The position numbers and the translations under genes were made by a program. 64,000 bases of DNA. It comes from Montifringilla adamsi (Eukaryota; Chordata; Aves; Passeriformes; Passeridae). Positions 35,401 to 50,400 of the stretch are shown here, in pieces. Position 1 is the first letter of the stretch, and the number at the start of each line of letters is the position of its first letter. Where the stretch lies: assembly GCA_017590115.1 (NCBI GenBank), contig JAGGNK010011003.1:319815-383814 (forward strand), written 5' to 3'. The notes beneath the pieces are model-generated. The model saw only the letters and a list, made by a program, of their open reading frames with translations. It did not search any database and was not told the origin of the DNA.

Positions 35401-38400
35401 TGTGTGGTGCACAGCTTGACCTATGCAGTAATTTAGGAGCTGTCAGCCTCTCCTGTACTCTGTTATTCCCAAATTGTTCTAATTTGGTCTCTTAACAATG
35501 CTTACATACATCTGCTGCTGCTAGCTTGGAGTTGGGCCTGAAAGGTAGGTGAGCAAAATGAATGTCTGAAAAGGAGAGAGCACAGGCTGCTTTGCATGTT
35601 CAGTCTCTGGGCTCGTTCCTCTCCAGAGCAGTTCTGGCAGGAGAGGGTGAGGTGAGGCCTGAGGTGTTGGAACTTGGTTGTGTGATGCTGTTGAATATAT
35701 TCCAGTAAAGCCTCTCTGTTTATTTTTCTATTTGTATTTCAGCTTTTTAGGCAGACTAAATAAAACCTCAGCCCTAGGAAATCAAACTGCAAAGCTGACA
35801 AGTATTTCTTTCTGCTAGTTTTTGTGGAGAAATGGTTCTGTTCCAGAGTTGTTTCTGTTCTGGCTGCACCTCCTGTTACAGCTGGGAACCATGGCTTAGG
35901 GTGCAAAAAGGGCAGGTGACTGGGCATAACCTGGGCTTTGTTCAGGTCAGCAGGGAATGGTGAAATCGTGGTTGGAGCTGGGTACAGCCTTTGCCATGGG
36001 CTCCCCACCCGCCCTCCAGGAATCACCTCTGGCCCAGAGCTGGAGAAGCCTGCCTGGGTTTGGAGAGGCAGAGTGAAGATGAGTCTAATAATCTGTTCTT
36101 CCAGGTTGCTCATTTCACTGCATGAAAGTGTGAAAGAAAGTAAATTGATTGATTACGAGGCAGATATGCACATCCCTTAGTCTTGTCACAGGAAAAACAA
36201 GAGCAAAAAGTAGGTGAGGAGGCCGAGCAGTTTGTGTTCTCCGTGTCTGTGCAGGTGGGCTGTGGTGGGACACGTTTAAGGTGTCACCTCTGCCGTAAAA
36301 GGCTGATCTCTGAGGCAGTGAGTGTAGCTGAGAAGCCTCAGGGACTCTGCCTTACCTGCCCAGTTCCCTCCCAGGTGGTCCCAGCTGCTGTGCCTGTGTG
36401 TGCTGCGGTTCTGCAGTTGCCTGCTTTGGTCCCTCTCATTTGCAGCCTTGCACAAGCTCCAGTTGCCTCAGTGCCGTGCAGGGAAGGGAATGCCTGTCCT
36501 CCAGGCCTGGCAAATCCTGCCAGCCTTAGCAGAACACACAGTCCAGGCTCTCTGGGCAGCTGAGTTTAGAACAACTTAAAGGTTAATGAGCCTCTGGCAG
36601 GGAGTGCAGCTGGTAGAGCCTGACCTGTTGATGTTGTGGAGGAGAAACTGGCAGCACAATATTTCCTTACATTTCCTGTGTGGGCAGTGATGCCGATGCT
36701 GTGATCTGGCTGCTGCTGGAGGACTCAGTCCTGGGGACACGAGGGTTGTGTTCCCAGAGCTGTCACCTTGCCTTGCCTCTGGACTCATTGGGGTGCTGGG
36801 TGGTGCTGCTGCTGTGCGGGCTCTGGCTGACCTCTGTCCCCTTCTCCATTGCAGTGAATCTGAGATCCTGCACCACGACAAGCAGTACGAGCCTTTCTAC
36901 TCTTCCTTCGTTGCACTTTCCACACACTACATCACTACTGTGTGTGGTCTCAGTAAGTGTTCCTTTGCTTCTCTTGCTCCTGTGTAATGACTGGATGCAG
37001 TAAAAGTAAATCAGAACTGTTGATTTTTGTATTTGTTTTTTGGCCTTTTGCTGAATCAGACTTTAGGGACAGCATTGCTGGCTTTTGTACTATGAAATGT
37101 CAGCTCTGATGGAAAGAGAAGCTTGTTGATGGGAGTATTTGGCCACCAACTCCTGGACAGCGTTGCCTTTTTGGCTGCTTATTCATTGACCTGATTTAAT
37201 TCTTGGTCAATTGTTTAAATCCGTGTTCAGCAGTTAGAACCCTGCTATCCCTGGAAATGCCCAAGGCTGGGTTGGATGGGGCTTGGAGCAACCTGATCTA
37301 GTGGAAGGTGTCCCTGGCCATGGCAGGGGGTGGGACAGGATGGGATTTAAGGTCCCTTCCAACCCAAACCATTCAGGGCTTCTCTAGTTATGTTACTGTG
37401 TTGAAGTTAATGATCAAAGCATTGTGACTCAAAATATTTTCTGTTATTTTGGCTGACAATTTAGCAATTTCAACAAAAAATGGGCTTTGTGAACTTGTTT
37501 CATGTTCTTCAGAGCTTCTGTCAGCATTAAATAATGTTGCTGGGGAAACTGCTTTATCTGTGTGAATTCTCCTGTCTGGCAGAAGGAATTATCCTCACTT
37601 TGCTGACATTTCTTGGGTTACATTGTAATGAGACTGAGTTTATATTGCATCTGTGTTAGGCAAGATAGATTGAGTGTGTACCCACACTGCAGAGCATCCT
37701 GCTTTATTGACAGCATTGGGAGCTTATTACACTGGGCTATTTTAAAACTTACTCTGAGTACAAGGATGTGCTTTTTTTTCAGTACCCAGAAACCAGTTGC
37801 AGTCAGTGGCAGCTGCGTGTAAAGTCCTGATTGAATTCTCCCTGCTGCGGCTTGAAAACCCAGACGAAGCATGTGCTGTTTCACAGGTGAGCACAGGTTT
37901 GGACCTCCCGGGACAGCCTCAGTGTGAGAATGGACTTTGGGCTCTAATTATGAAATATCTGCTCTAATGTTGAATGCATAAAGCAAAATTAATGAAGCTC
38001 TTAAAATACTTAAGGTGCACACTTTGGTAGACTCTGATTCCTGCCCCTTTGCATTCAGTACTCAGAATCAAAGCTCGCTCACAACTCGAAATAAAGGTGA
38101 CCTGAAGCCTTGGTTAATTCAGTTCATTTCCTACACTCTGGTTTGGTTTTGTGCAACAACCTGGGTCACAGCTATCTGTTCAGTTTTTAAAGGTGTTTTC
38201 TTGCCTGCTTGTATCTACGTCTTGTGGGAAAGCTTAAATATATTTGAAAGAGGGAAGGCCTGTGAGGAGTGTTCCTGTAATGTCGTGTGTCACAGCAGAG
38301 AGAGCTTTTCCAGGTGTTTTCCATGGGAAGCACAGGCAGTGTCAGTGACCTGGATTACCTGGGTCAGGGATGTGTCTCCATCCTCGGGGGAGATCAGAGT

Positions 38401-41400
38401 GGCTCAGAGCTGTTGCAGTGGCCTCACCGGCTGAAGTTGCATTACTCTTAATCCATCTGCTTAGAGTAAATGATATGGAGGAGGGATTGGAATCAGGAGA
38501 GTTTAAATGGTACTTGATGTCTGTGTTTTCTGTAGAAACACCTCATTCTGCTGATCAAGGGGCTGTGCACGGGCTGCAGCCGCCTGGACCGCACAGAAAT
38601 CATCACCTTCACAGCGATGATGAAATCAGCCAAGCTGCCTCAGACTGTCAAAACCCTCTCTGATGGTAGGGAGGGGCTTCAGCTGTGTGTGTTTCACTGC
38701 AGCACTGCAGTTAGGCACAGAAGATCTGAGATCTGCCGTCTGAAATGGGGGTTGTTGTTTTCCCTGCAGTTGAGGACCAGAAGGAATTGGCCTCCCCAGT
38801 GAGCCCAGAGCTGAGACAGAAGGAAGTGCAGATGAACTTCCTCAACCAATTGACGTCAGTCTTTAACCCCAGAGTCTCGTCATCACCATCAATCACAACA
38901 GAGACACAGGTAAAAAAACCTCTAAAACAGAAACTGTCTGAATTTCAGCATTATTAACACAGTGCAGGAAAGGACAGAGGGCTGTAAGTGGTACTTTTTG
39001 ATACAGGTGTACAGAGAACCTTTCTTAAGTACATAAATCCTGCTTGCATGGGATAAAAAAACAACCAAATACTGTTTGTGCTGAATTGGCAATACTGGTT
39101 TTGTTTCCTCATGGAATGCAGTGTTCAGAGACATCCATGGCTGTTTGGAGTTGTGCTGCTGATGCACCTTGTTTCTGTGTAGAGACTTAGAGAAATACGT
39201 AGAGGAATTAAGATTACTTACTTAGAGAAATACTGTATTTTTAGTGCTTCCATAATATATTTAGTATGTGCTTGCTTTAGGTGGAAGGAGAGAGCGAGGA
39301 TCAAGCTGCCACAGATCAAACCTCTGCAACAAAGACTAAGAGCATATTCATTGCTCAGAACGTGGCCAGCCTGCAAGAACTTGGTGAGAATCAGCTTTCT
39401 ACCTAGGGGCCAAAAAAGTACTGGAAAAATGTCTGTCCAGTGTACATCTCACAGCTCTGAGTGGGAAGAAACTCTCTGACCTAAAGGGTTCCCTGAGTTG
39501 CCTGGTCAATCACCAAGGGAGGTTGTGGCCGGAATGGAGTTTTTATTGCAGAGATGAGCTCAGTGTATTTGTGTTTGGAGGGGTAAATTAGGTGGACAGT
39601 ATGAAATACCTTATGGATTGTTGAGTAGATGTGGATTAGAATCACAGGATTGTTGGCGTTGGAAGAGACCTTTGGGATCATCAAGTCCACCAGCTGGACC
39701 TGGTGTGTCCTGTAACGTGGACACAGAGCTTTGTGACCCCTGTTTACAAGTGTGGGCTGCAAAGTTCAGCAGCTGCTGCTGTAAAGCACTCTTTATCCTA
39801 TTGCCTCATCTCCGATGGCATTTTCTCACCACCGAGAGCAATTAAGTCAATCACTGAGGCCGTTAGGGCTGAATGAAGCAGTGACACAGCCCTGCTGCTG
39901 TGCTTGGCAGGTGGCTCCGAGAAGCTGCTGCGCGTGTGCCTGAACCTGCCGTACTTCCTGCGCTACATCAACCGCTTCCAGGACGCCGTGTCCGCCAACT
40001 CCTTCTTCATCATGCCGGCCACCGTGGCCGACGCCACGGCCGTGCGCAACGGGTCAGTGCCAGCCCTGCCTGGGGCATCCCCCTGTGCCCGGGGGAGGTG
40101 GCTGTGTCTGGCCAGGGCTCACCGTGTGTCCTGCCCGCAGGTTCCACTCGCTGGTGATCGATGTCACCATGGCTCTGGATACTCTGTCCCTGCCTGTGCT
40201 GGAGCCCCTGACGCCCACACGTCTTCAAGACGTGACTGTTCTTGCTCTTAGCTGTCTCTATGCAGGTGAGTGGATCTCCAGTAGGTTTTTGGAGCTTTTT
40301 GCTGTGCTTTGTTACCTGCGTGTTCGAGGCTCAGCCCACAAGTAGCCTTTATTTCTCATGAATTTGAGGCTCTGCAGCACTTTGTGGTGATCAGGTTAAT
40401 ATTGAAGTTGTTACTGATATATTCTGCCAGTGTTTCTGTCAGTATCTAAGAAATGACTGAAAGAATGACTGTTCCTGTCAGAATCTAAGAAAGACTGACT
40501 CAACATTTTCTTAACAGCCTGTAATTTCTGCTCTTTCTTTTTATATTCAGAGCATAATACATTTTTACTTTAGGCTTCAGCTTAATTTATTATAGCCCCA
40601 AATCAGCCTTGTTTCCCAGGAGTGGTTTAAGCACAGCAAAATCCTGAGTGTTTAATTGGTGTGTGGGATACTTCAAGGAGATGTGGCACTCGAGTCTAAA
40701 GATTGTCTTAAAAATGGTATTGAATTACATGGTAAAATATTACCTCCTTTAACTGCTCCCATGTGTTTCTGTAGGGGAAAACTTCACTCTTTTGAGGGTA
40801 CTAAAGATTTTTTAATCTTTCGCTGTAATATTGAGCATTCCCTGCTCCATCAAGCTGATGGACACGTTTGGTACCGTTTGTCTTAATGTGCCAAATAGGA
40901 ACATTTTGTCCCAAGACTGGCTCTTCTTAAGAATGTCCCCTGCACTTGTTTTCTCTGAGGTGTGAGCGTGGCCACCTGCATGGCCATCCTGCATGTGGGC
41001 AGCACCCAGCAGGTACGAACCGGGTCAACAAGCTCCAAAGAAGAAGATTATGAAAATGATGCTGCTACTATTGTACAGAAATGTGTAAGTAAACCACAGA
41101 GCATTCATTGTTTTCCTCCTCAGCAAGCAAAGAGCACAGAATTTGTATTTATTTGCACTGCAATACACAGTTATGATTTTGGGACATTGCCACTGCTGGT
41201 AAAGGAGTTAAAGGGTTTCAGGGTAAAATACAATTGCATTCGGAGTTTTTATTTTTGTAACTGTCTGGTGCAGTGCCTTACTATGGTTTTGGCTTTATCT
41301 GCAGCTTGAAATCTATGAAATGATTGGACAAGCCATCAGCAATTCACGCCGTGCAGGAGGGGAGGTAAGATTTCCATCTCTGTAACTTTTTCACCCTTTT

Positions 41401-44400
41401 TGCACCGGTGTACTTTGGCGTTTGGATTGACGGTGTTTTGTCTTTTTGGTGCTTTTTTCTCCCTGCTTCCCCATGACGTTTGGCACGATAGCATTATCAG
41501 AACTTCCAGCTGCTCGGGGCTTGGTGTTTGCTGAACAGCCTCTTCCTCATCTTGAACCTCAGCCCCACGGCCTTGGCTGATAAGGGGAAGGAGAAGGATC
41601 CCTTGGCTGCTCTTCGCGTCAGAGACATCATTGCTCGCACTAAGGAGGGCGTGGGGTCTCCCAAGCTGGGACCTGGGAAAGGGTATGTGACACCCCTGCA
41701 GGAAGCATGGGCCAGGGGTCTAGCCAGCCCCAGCAAGCAGCTACTGCAGGGTCTTGTTGGTCTCATGAAATTTTATCTCTATGTGCAATTCAAGTCCCGA
41801 GTCTTGGAAAGAAGAGAAGTTGTTGTCTCCAGTTTAGCAAAGCAGTCACTTTATTGAATATTTATTATTTTTCCCCTGAAATGACATTCTGTCCTTTCTG
41901 TTTCTGCAGGCATCAGGGGTTTGGGGTGCTGTCAGTGGTGCTGGCAAATCATGCCATCAAATTGCTGTCATCTCTTTTCCAAGATCTGCAGGTGGAGGCG
42001 TTGCACAAGGTATGCAGGTAGCATTGTCCTGAGACATTCTGCCTTCTCCACTGATGCACACTTGGGATTCTCCTACCAATTTATTTTTCTTTCAATTCAA
42101 TTGAAATTCTGTCCTCCAGGGCTGGGAGAGCGACGGCCCTCCAGCAGTGCTGGATATCATGGCTCAGAGCACGTCCATCCAGAGGATCCAGCGGCTCATA
42201 GACTCTGTGCCACTCACTAATCTGCTACTGACTCTGCTCTCCACTTCCTACAGAAAGGTAGGAACTGGCACACAGCTAGAGAACTTCTGGAGCTGAGCCC
42301 CTCCAGATGGTCAGCACTTAACAAACTGGACCTGGCTGAGAACATACAATTCTTCTTTCAAAAGTTGTCAGCCAGAGCCTTTCTCTTTCCTCTTTCCAGA
42401 GATGTAAATTTGACAAACTTATGATAATGGAAATGCTCTTTTTTTGTAAGTTCAGTGGTACTTGTGATTTTAGTGGGAAGATGAAAAGGCTGCATTGGTA
42501 AGAGATGATTTTGTATTAGAACTGTTATTTCAAGTGTTGCTTACAAGCTTGGTGTAGATTGTTTATTTTCAACCATCTTGTGTATTTTTTAGTACAACTT
42601 AAGCCTTGAAAAACTGTTAATAAACTAGTTGAGATAAATTTGCTAGAAGAAAATTAAAAGGCATGAGGAAGTTACTCTTATTTTCAAATTATTATCTTTT
42701 ATAATCCCAGAATTTTCCTGGTTCTGCTGTTCTTTAGGCCTGTGTCCTGCAGCGCCAGAGGAAGGGCTCCATGAGCAGCGACGCCAGTGCCTCCACTGAC
42801 TCCAACACTTACTATGAGGATGACTTCAGCAGCACTGAGGAGGACAGCAGCCAAGGTAGTAGAGTTTGCAGCTCAGGATTTTACACTGCTTTTCACATTT
42901 AATGGAAACCTGACTACTGTGCTGTTGCCTTCTCAGATTATGACTTGTAACACTGAAAATACAGAGCAGTTGGTAAGGTCTGTGTGGCAGAAGTATTGCT
43001 GATTGCACTCTTTTGTGTAAACTGAAGCCTGAGTGGCTGGGATTTGACAGTATTTGCTTAAGAGGGGAGTGGAAATAATTTCTTTATGTAAATTTCTGCT
43101 GGACCTCTGTGAAAGGGCTTTGCCTTGTGATTTGGACAGAAGAAATGAAGGTAGCAGACACCTTAAGGCTGCTCAGTGGAATTCTGGTTTAGGCCTTTCT
43201 CAGGCTGGGTAGTTTTGTGAGGTGTTTGCTTATAACTGTATGGGTTTGTTGTTCCTGCCCTGTGTGCTAGATGACGACAGTGAGCCAATCCTGGGGCAAT
43301 GGTTTGAAGAGACAATCTCTCCCAGCAAGGAGAAAGTGGCCCCACCACCACCCCCTCCACCCCCTCCTCTGGAGAGCTCGCCGAGGGTGAAGAGCCCCAA
43401 CAAGCAGAGTGCTGGGGAGAACGGGAACATCTTGGCCAGCCGCAAGGACCCCGAGCTGGTACGGCCAGAGCTTGGCTCGGGGGGCTGGGGGGGCTGGGGC
43501 AGGCACTGCTGGGCCGTGGCACCCTGCTCCTGCCAGGGACTGCTGTGCTGGAAACAGCAGCTGCTTCTGGTGCACTGCTCAGGGGAATCAGGGAACGTTG
43601 TGGCTGTGGAGAAGGATCCCTCTCCTCTGGAGTGTCTCAGGATTTTTGCTGCCAGGGAAGCAGAGGCTGGAGATTGTATCTGTTTGGGTTACAGAGGGAG
43701 AGGGAAAGTGGGGGCAGAGCTGTAAGTGACATGACTTGCTGATAGAATGCTTTTAGCTCCAACTCTCTTGGGTAAAGACAAAAATAAGTACTGCATTGGA
43801 GAAGTTGGAGGCCTCCAACCTTCTCACTCCTGGGCAGACCACAGTGCAGGGAGCTGGATTGCCATGAGTGCACCTTTCCTCCACTGCAGGGGGGTGAGGT
43901 TTAAGGGACTTGATTTATTTTGATGGTGGTTTAGTTTTTGTTTAATGTTGTCCCTCTGCTTTTGTTGTTTCTATAGTGTGTTTCTCTTTTCTTTTCAGTT
44001 TTTGAGCCTAGCTTCAAACATTTTGAACTTTATCACTTCTTCTATGCTGAACTCCAGGAATAACTTCATTCGCAACTACCTGAGCGTGTCCCTGTCAGAG
44101 CAGCACATGGCCACGCTGGCGAGCATCATCAAGGAGGTGGACAAGGATGGCCTGAAGGGTGAGTGAGCAAACCTCCCTGGTAGAGCTGTGCAGCCCAGAG
44201 GTGTCCCTTTCTTTTAGTTTAATGTCAAAGTTTTAAATACTGGAGAGCAAAGGTAGTAAGTGGCTCTCGATCCCTGTCTTACAGGCACGTCAGATGAGGA
44301 GTTTGCTGCTGCTCTGTATCACTTCAACCATTCCTTGGTGACCTCAGATCTTCAGTCCCCTGCCCTGCAGGTGAGCTGGGATTGAATGCATAAATAAAAT

Positions 44401-47400
44401 GAAGAAGTGTTGGTGTCTGTTTATGCCTCTATATGGGTTCTCCACACCTTGAGTAGTGTGTTGGTTGTTCCATTTTGCCTTGAGTATATTCTCCAAAAAC
44501 AGGTTGGAATATTTTGAGCCCCATGATTTGAATGACCTTTGCAGTCATCCAGCACAAAACATCCTGCACAGTGTAAACTTAGAGTTCAGACTAATCCACT
44601 GGACTTTGAAGGTGATGAAAGCTGAGAAGGAAATGAGTTTGTGTATTTTATCTTGGAGAGTTGTCTCTATCCATGAGTTTATCAAGAGACATTCCTACAG
44701 ATTTGCTCTGCTGGCAGGACTCATGCCAAAAGGCCTTGGAATTTCTCAGGAGAGAATCACTTTAATCCTTTTGCTTTCATGTCCTAACTTTGTAACCTCT
44801 AGGGCTGACCTGACTTAACCCTGTCATGGAGGTTATGAACCTGCTTCACCCATCACTGAATTCAACCCCTATACTTTGTGGGCTGTTTTCTACTGTATTA
44901 AAAAACACGCTGTTGTTTGTTAATTTTTACAAGCAATTAGACTTTTCATCCATCTGCCTTTTTATTACATTTGAAATGAAGCAAATACTGATAGATCAGC
45001 CAAGAGGCTGTTCTTGCAGATTCACAGATACTGAACACAGTAGCATAGTTTCTCCTGCTCTGGTATTGCAGTGAATGAGAAAAACTCATTAATGCCATTT
45101 TTTCTGCCTTGGTGTTGAGACTTTGTTGTGTTTAGGTGGTGAAGTGACAGCTTTGAGAGTCTCTTAGTAGCTCTGCCCTGTATCTAAGACAGGAGAGGCA
45201 TTGCTGTGTGAGCAGAGCTGAGAGCCCTGCTGTTTATTGTCAACTGTAGGCTCAGATCCTACTTTTAATTAATTAAAGCATCAGACAGGACGTGCCTCTT
45301 TTCAACAAGCCTGTTTTGTTGCAGAACACACTTCTCCAGCAACTTGGAGTTGCCCCTTTTTCTGAAGGTCCGTGGCCTCTCTACATCCACCCTCAAAGTT
45401 TGTCTGTGCTGTCCCGACTCCTCCTGATTTGGCAGCATAAAGCCACTGCCCAGGGAGATCCTGATGTTCCAGAATGCCTTAAAGTCTGGGAAAGGTGAGA
45501 TCATTTAATGTTAAGCTGGAAATCAGTCATCTCTTACCTCTCTCATTTCCTGTCAAGTGAGAATTCTCTAGCCCCAGCATTCCAAGTGTGTGTGTTCACT
45601 GATCTGGGATCTGTGTGGTGCTGGGGGGAGCAGAGAGTCAGTCTGCTGTGCTGGGGAATCCTTCACCCTGAGCCCAGGAAATGAGACTTGCACTCAGGAG
45701 TTAGAGGGGAGGAGGCTGAATTGCAGCAAGACTGGCTGTAAAAAGGGAAGGAGGATCTCTTATGTTTCAGCAGGTTTCTGATAGGTCCTTTTAGGATGGT
45801 GCTGAGATTGTTCCTCTCTGCCATTACCTGGCTTTCACTGATAGGGTTTAGGTGGTTTAAAGCTCTAATGAACAGGTTTGAATCACCCCTTCTCCATTTG
45901 AAGGATTGTTCCTGTTTTCCACTAAATATATTTGCCACTGATTTAATTTCTGTAGGTTTTACTGCTCACATGGTCTCATTCCAATACATAATGTAGTGAA
46001 CATTTGTGAAATTGCCAGTATTAGAACAGTAAGCAGAAAAATATAATTATTTCTAGTTAAAGAGATTTTAAAGAGGGATCTAAACTTGGCAAACTTCCTC
46101 TCCTGTTGCCAGGTTTGTGGGCACCCTGAAGCAAAACGCCTTGCAGGGGACTCTCCCCAGTGACACAGAAGATCTGAATGTGGAGCATCTCCAGCTGCTG
46201 CTGCTCATTTTCCACAATTTCTCAGAGAGGGGCCGCAGATCCATCATGATGCTCTGTATCCAGACCATTGTGGAGCTGACAGCAAACATGGAGACCCAGC
46301 AGTGTTCTGTGCCTCTTATTGTGGCACGGCTGCTGCTGGTGTTTGACTACCTGCTGCACCAGTATTCCAAGGCCCCCGTGTACCTGTTTGAACAGGTAAG
46401 GTTTTGACATCTGGGTATTTAATTGGTCACCCAGCAGGAATCTGTAATGGGCACTCATTTGATGTGTTCTTTCCATGACCCTTGTGAGTAAATCAGTTTT
46501 GATGTTGTTACCAAACCTCAGAGTTCCAAGGAATGATTAATTATGGCTGGTTCCTTGCAGCAGGTTCAGTTGGAGTGTAAATTCTTGGTGTGACTGGTGT
46601 TTTAATAAATCCTAGCAAGGACAGGATGATTGTCCCACCATATCTTTAAAATCTCAGTATTTGGCTGTTTATTTCACGAATACCTTTTGTACTTCCTTGA
46701 TTTAGTGTTTGACCATGGAGGTTTATGGGACTGTCCTCGTTAATGGGACAGTATGGTGCTTTGTGCTTGGCTTTTCCAACTGTGGAAAGCTTGGCCATGG
46801 ATTTAAACTGCTCAGTCCAGAATAAAAACCATCAGGGAGGGTCCAGGGCTTCCCCCAGAAGAGTGGAATATTGTGTTTTGAGTAGGACTGTTTCTATTTT
46901 GTGTTTCTTTCTCTGTGGGGTGGTATTTTCCCCCTACCCCTCAGTGACAAGGATGTCATGGGTGGGTTTTTGTTTGTTTTTTTTAATTCAGGTACAATAT
47001 AATTTGCTGACTCCACCCATTGGCTGGGTGAGTGGATCCCAGGACAGCAGCAGACGAACGTCTGTCCCACTTTATCATGGCTTTAAAGAAGTGGAAGAAA
47101 ACTGGACCAAACACTGTTCATCAGGTAAGAAAGAAAATGTAAGGAATTTTTTATTGCAAGATTTGCTTTTATAAATAAATGAGAGCCCTTTCTGTGCCTT
47201 TGTTTGGGCGTCTTTTCCTGCTTTTAATGGCCATAGTTACAATAGGTAGAAATACATCTAATAATGCAAGAATTGTTTTATTAAACAAAATGCAAAGTTG
47301 TTCTCTCCTAAGAGTATGCAACAAGTAATTAAAAATAAAAGTGTGAATTTATTTTGCCAGGATTGTAGGAGTAAGAAAGGTTTGGCTGCCTATGCCACAG

Positions 47401-50400
47401 GTTAGAGCACCTCCAATGTGTCATGGAGCTGGCTTGGGATCTGGTAGTGGTCATACAATGCAGAAGGTTATGGGGATGGAGGAGAGGACATAACACAATG
47501 TGGCCTGTTTAAACTGCCACTTTGAAGGTTATTTTTTGTTCTCACATTCCAGACTCTGCTCCACAGCCCAGGTTCTACTGCATCCTGTCTCCGGAAGCTT
47601 CTGAGGATGATCTGAACCGTCTGGATAGCACGGTATGGCACTGCTGGTAGAGACTTTCTGGAGGGCCATGGGGGTTTGCCAAGTGCCAGGGGAAACAGAC
47701 AAGAAGGAAAGACTTGATTAAAAAGAGGGACCAGGAATCTTACACTAAATGGAGAAAAGAAGAGTGGCCATATAAGATAATATGGGATTCCTTCTTACCC
47801 CTAGTTGGATGCCAGGGCAGTCACTGTGCAAAATCTGTGAAGAGCTGTTGTAGTACTTGCAGGAATGCTTGGGATTCAGACAAAGACACATTAGAGTTGT
47901 TTTCTCATCACTTTGTTCCAGCTTCTCCCTGGGTTTTGTTGCCATCAGGGTTATGGGCTCTGTCTCCTGCCTGCTCCTTATCCCCAGTCCATTGATCCTG
48001 AGTCCCAACAGTGCCTCTCTCTGAAGTTTATTTTGCAAGGTTTTGGGCTGTAGGTATTGTGAATGCTTAAAGAGCTTTGCAAAGCAGGGGTCCTGATTTC
48101 TCATCTCCTGCAGGTGTGTGAGGTCCTTTTCTCCAGGGCTACGAAGTACGACGAGCTCTATGCAGCCCTCACCTCATTACTGGCTGCTGGCTCCCAGTTT
48201 GATACACTCAGGAGGAGGGAGAACAAAAATGTCACTGCACTGGTAAGATTGTCTTGCTGCCTGTGTTGAGGAATAACAAGTTTTCAAACTTAGTATTTTC
48301 AAACAAAGTATTTAACCAAAGTATTTTGGACTGTGCTTGGAGTAATGAGGAACTTAAAAATCTCATAGCTAACCATAGTGTTTGTGGTGGCTGCACATCT
48401 CTTGAGCTTTTAATTCATAATGTGCTTCAGACTTGCTGTAAGTCCATGGTAATTCCAGGAGGTGTGGCTAGAACACAATTAAACAGGAGAAAATTGGATC
48501 ATTTTTTCTTTTCTCACTCCTGTGTTGCATATTTTATTGTTTAGTATGACAGAAACTCAGTCCAGAATGTGTTCATCTGATTTGGCACATCTTCAGGAGT
48601 GTGGAGTCCCTGAGGAGATATTTCAGTAGCTGTAATGATGGAGACTGCAATCTTTCTGTGCTAATTTTTCCAACTGTTCCTCTGTTCAGGAAGCCTGTGC
48701 CCTTCAGTACTACTTCCTGATCCTGTGGCGGATCCTGGGGATTTTGCCTCCCTCCAGAAGCTACATGCACCATTTGGCCATGAACACCCCCGAGATGAGT
48801 GACTGTGACCTCCTGCACACCCTGCGCTGGTCTTCCCGCCTGCAGATCCCGTCCTACGTCGTGTGGATCAAGGTACAGCCTCAGCTCCGTGGGGGGTGGT
48901 GACAGTGACAGTGTCAGTCCTCTGTGCTGCCTGCACGTAGGATTTGTTTTGGGGGAACTTGTGCCTGTCTTTTCTAAACTGGTTAATTCCAGAGCACTGT
49001 TCAGATGTGATGGATCTGGGTTTTGGCATTTGTAGGATCACCTTATCAAGCAGGGCATGAAGGCTGAACATGCTGCTCCTCTCATTGAACTGACCTCCAG
49101 CAAGTGCATCTCAGTGAAGTACGATGTGGAAATAGCAGAGGAATACTTTGCTCGACAGGTGAGGTGTGGGACTGCAGCTGGACATAGAAACTTCTGCTTC
49201 TGTGGGATGATCTGCACTTACTGTTCCATCTTCTGTGTTTTCAGATCTCTTCTTTCTGTGCTGTTGACTGCACAACCATTCTCCAGCTGCACGAAGTCCC
49301 CAGTTTACAATCCATTTACACCCTTGATGCTGCCATCTCCAAGATCCAGGTTTCTCTAGATGAGCACTTTTCCAAGTCAGCTGCAGAAACTGATCCCCAC
49401 AAGTCCTCAGAGATAACCAAGAACCTCCTCCCTGCTACACTGCAGCTCATTGACACTTATGCTACTTTTACCAGGTACAGTCCTTGGGATTTCCAACAGG
49501 AATACAATTTCCTGCTGTGCTTTGGGCTTCCTCTGCATTTTGTGTGTTGTTTTCTTAGAAGTGCCTGGGAGTTTTATAGTCTGAAGTAATTACTTTGTCC
49601 TCTAGAGGGTCCATTGCTTTAAAAGAAGAATAACAAGTAGCTTCTCAAGCCATGCATGGGACTTAGTTGTTTCTGAGTAGCCTCCTTGTCTGATCTTCCA
49701 AGGCTTCCTTGCAAGTTTGCAAAACCAGCTTTTCCTCCAAAGATAAAACCACCTTCTAGGATAGTGCTACCTAAGGTTATTTCTCTGGCATAATACTGAG
49801 GCTGTCAGACCATCAAGAAAGGGGGGGGGGGGGGTTAATTCTTACATTAAAACGTCTAAATTCTTCTAAACTCTCGTTAGAACCTGTGTAGAAGAAAGCA
49901 AAAGTAAATCAGCTTTTTCTTTTTGGGCACTTCTCCTGGTAAGTAGCTTAGAGAGGATAAAAGCCCAGAAGTCCCTTGGTGTGAGATGAAGTGTGGGGCA
50001 GAACTTCAGAAGTTTGTGTTTTATCTGTCACTCCATTGACACACTTAGTTGTGAGCTGCAGAGCCGGTTGCTGAGGTAAATCCCTCCCTCCTCCCTGCAG
50101 ATCCTACTTGCTGCGGAGCCTCTCGGAGGAGGCCGCCTCGGACAGCAGACCCTCCGAGGAGAAGCTGCGGGGCTACGCCGCTGTCCTGGCCATCGGCTCC
50201 AGCCGCTGCAAGTCCAACACTCTGGGTGAGGGCCGGGGCGGTGCTGGGCTTCAGGGTGCCTCCCCCATGGGTGAATCTTCCCACAATGCTTCCAGTACCC
50301 AATTTCAAAGTGATCTCCACCGCTCTTCGAACGAGTGAGTTGTGCTGCCAGCAGCACACTGCAAAGTCTCTTTGGTATCCTACCAACTGAAACAGTTGAG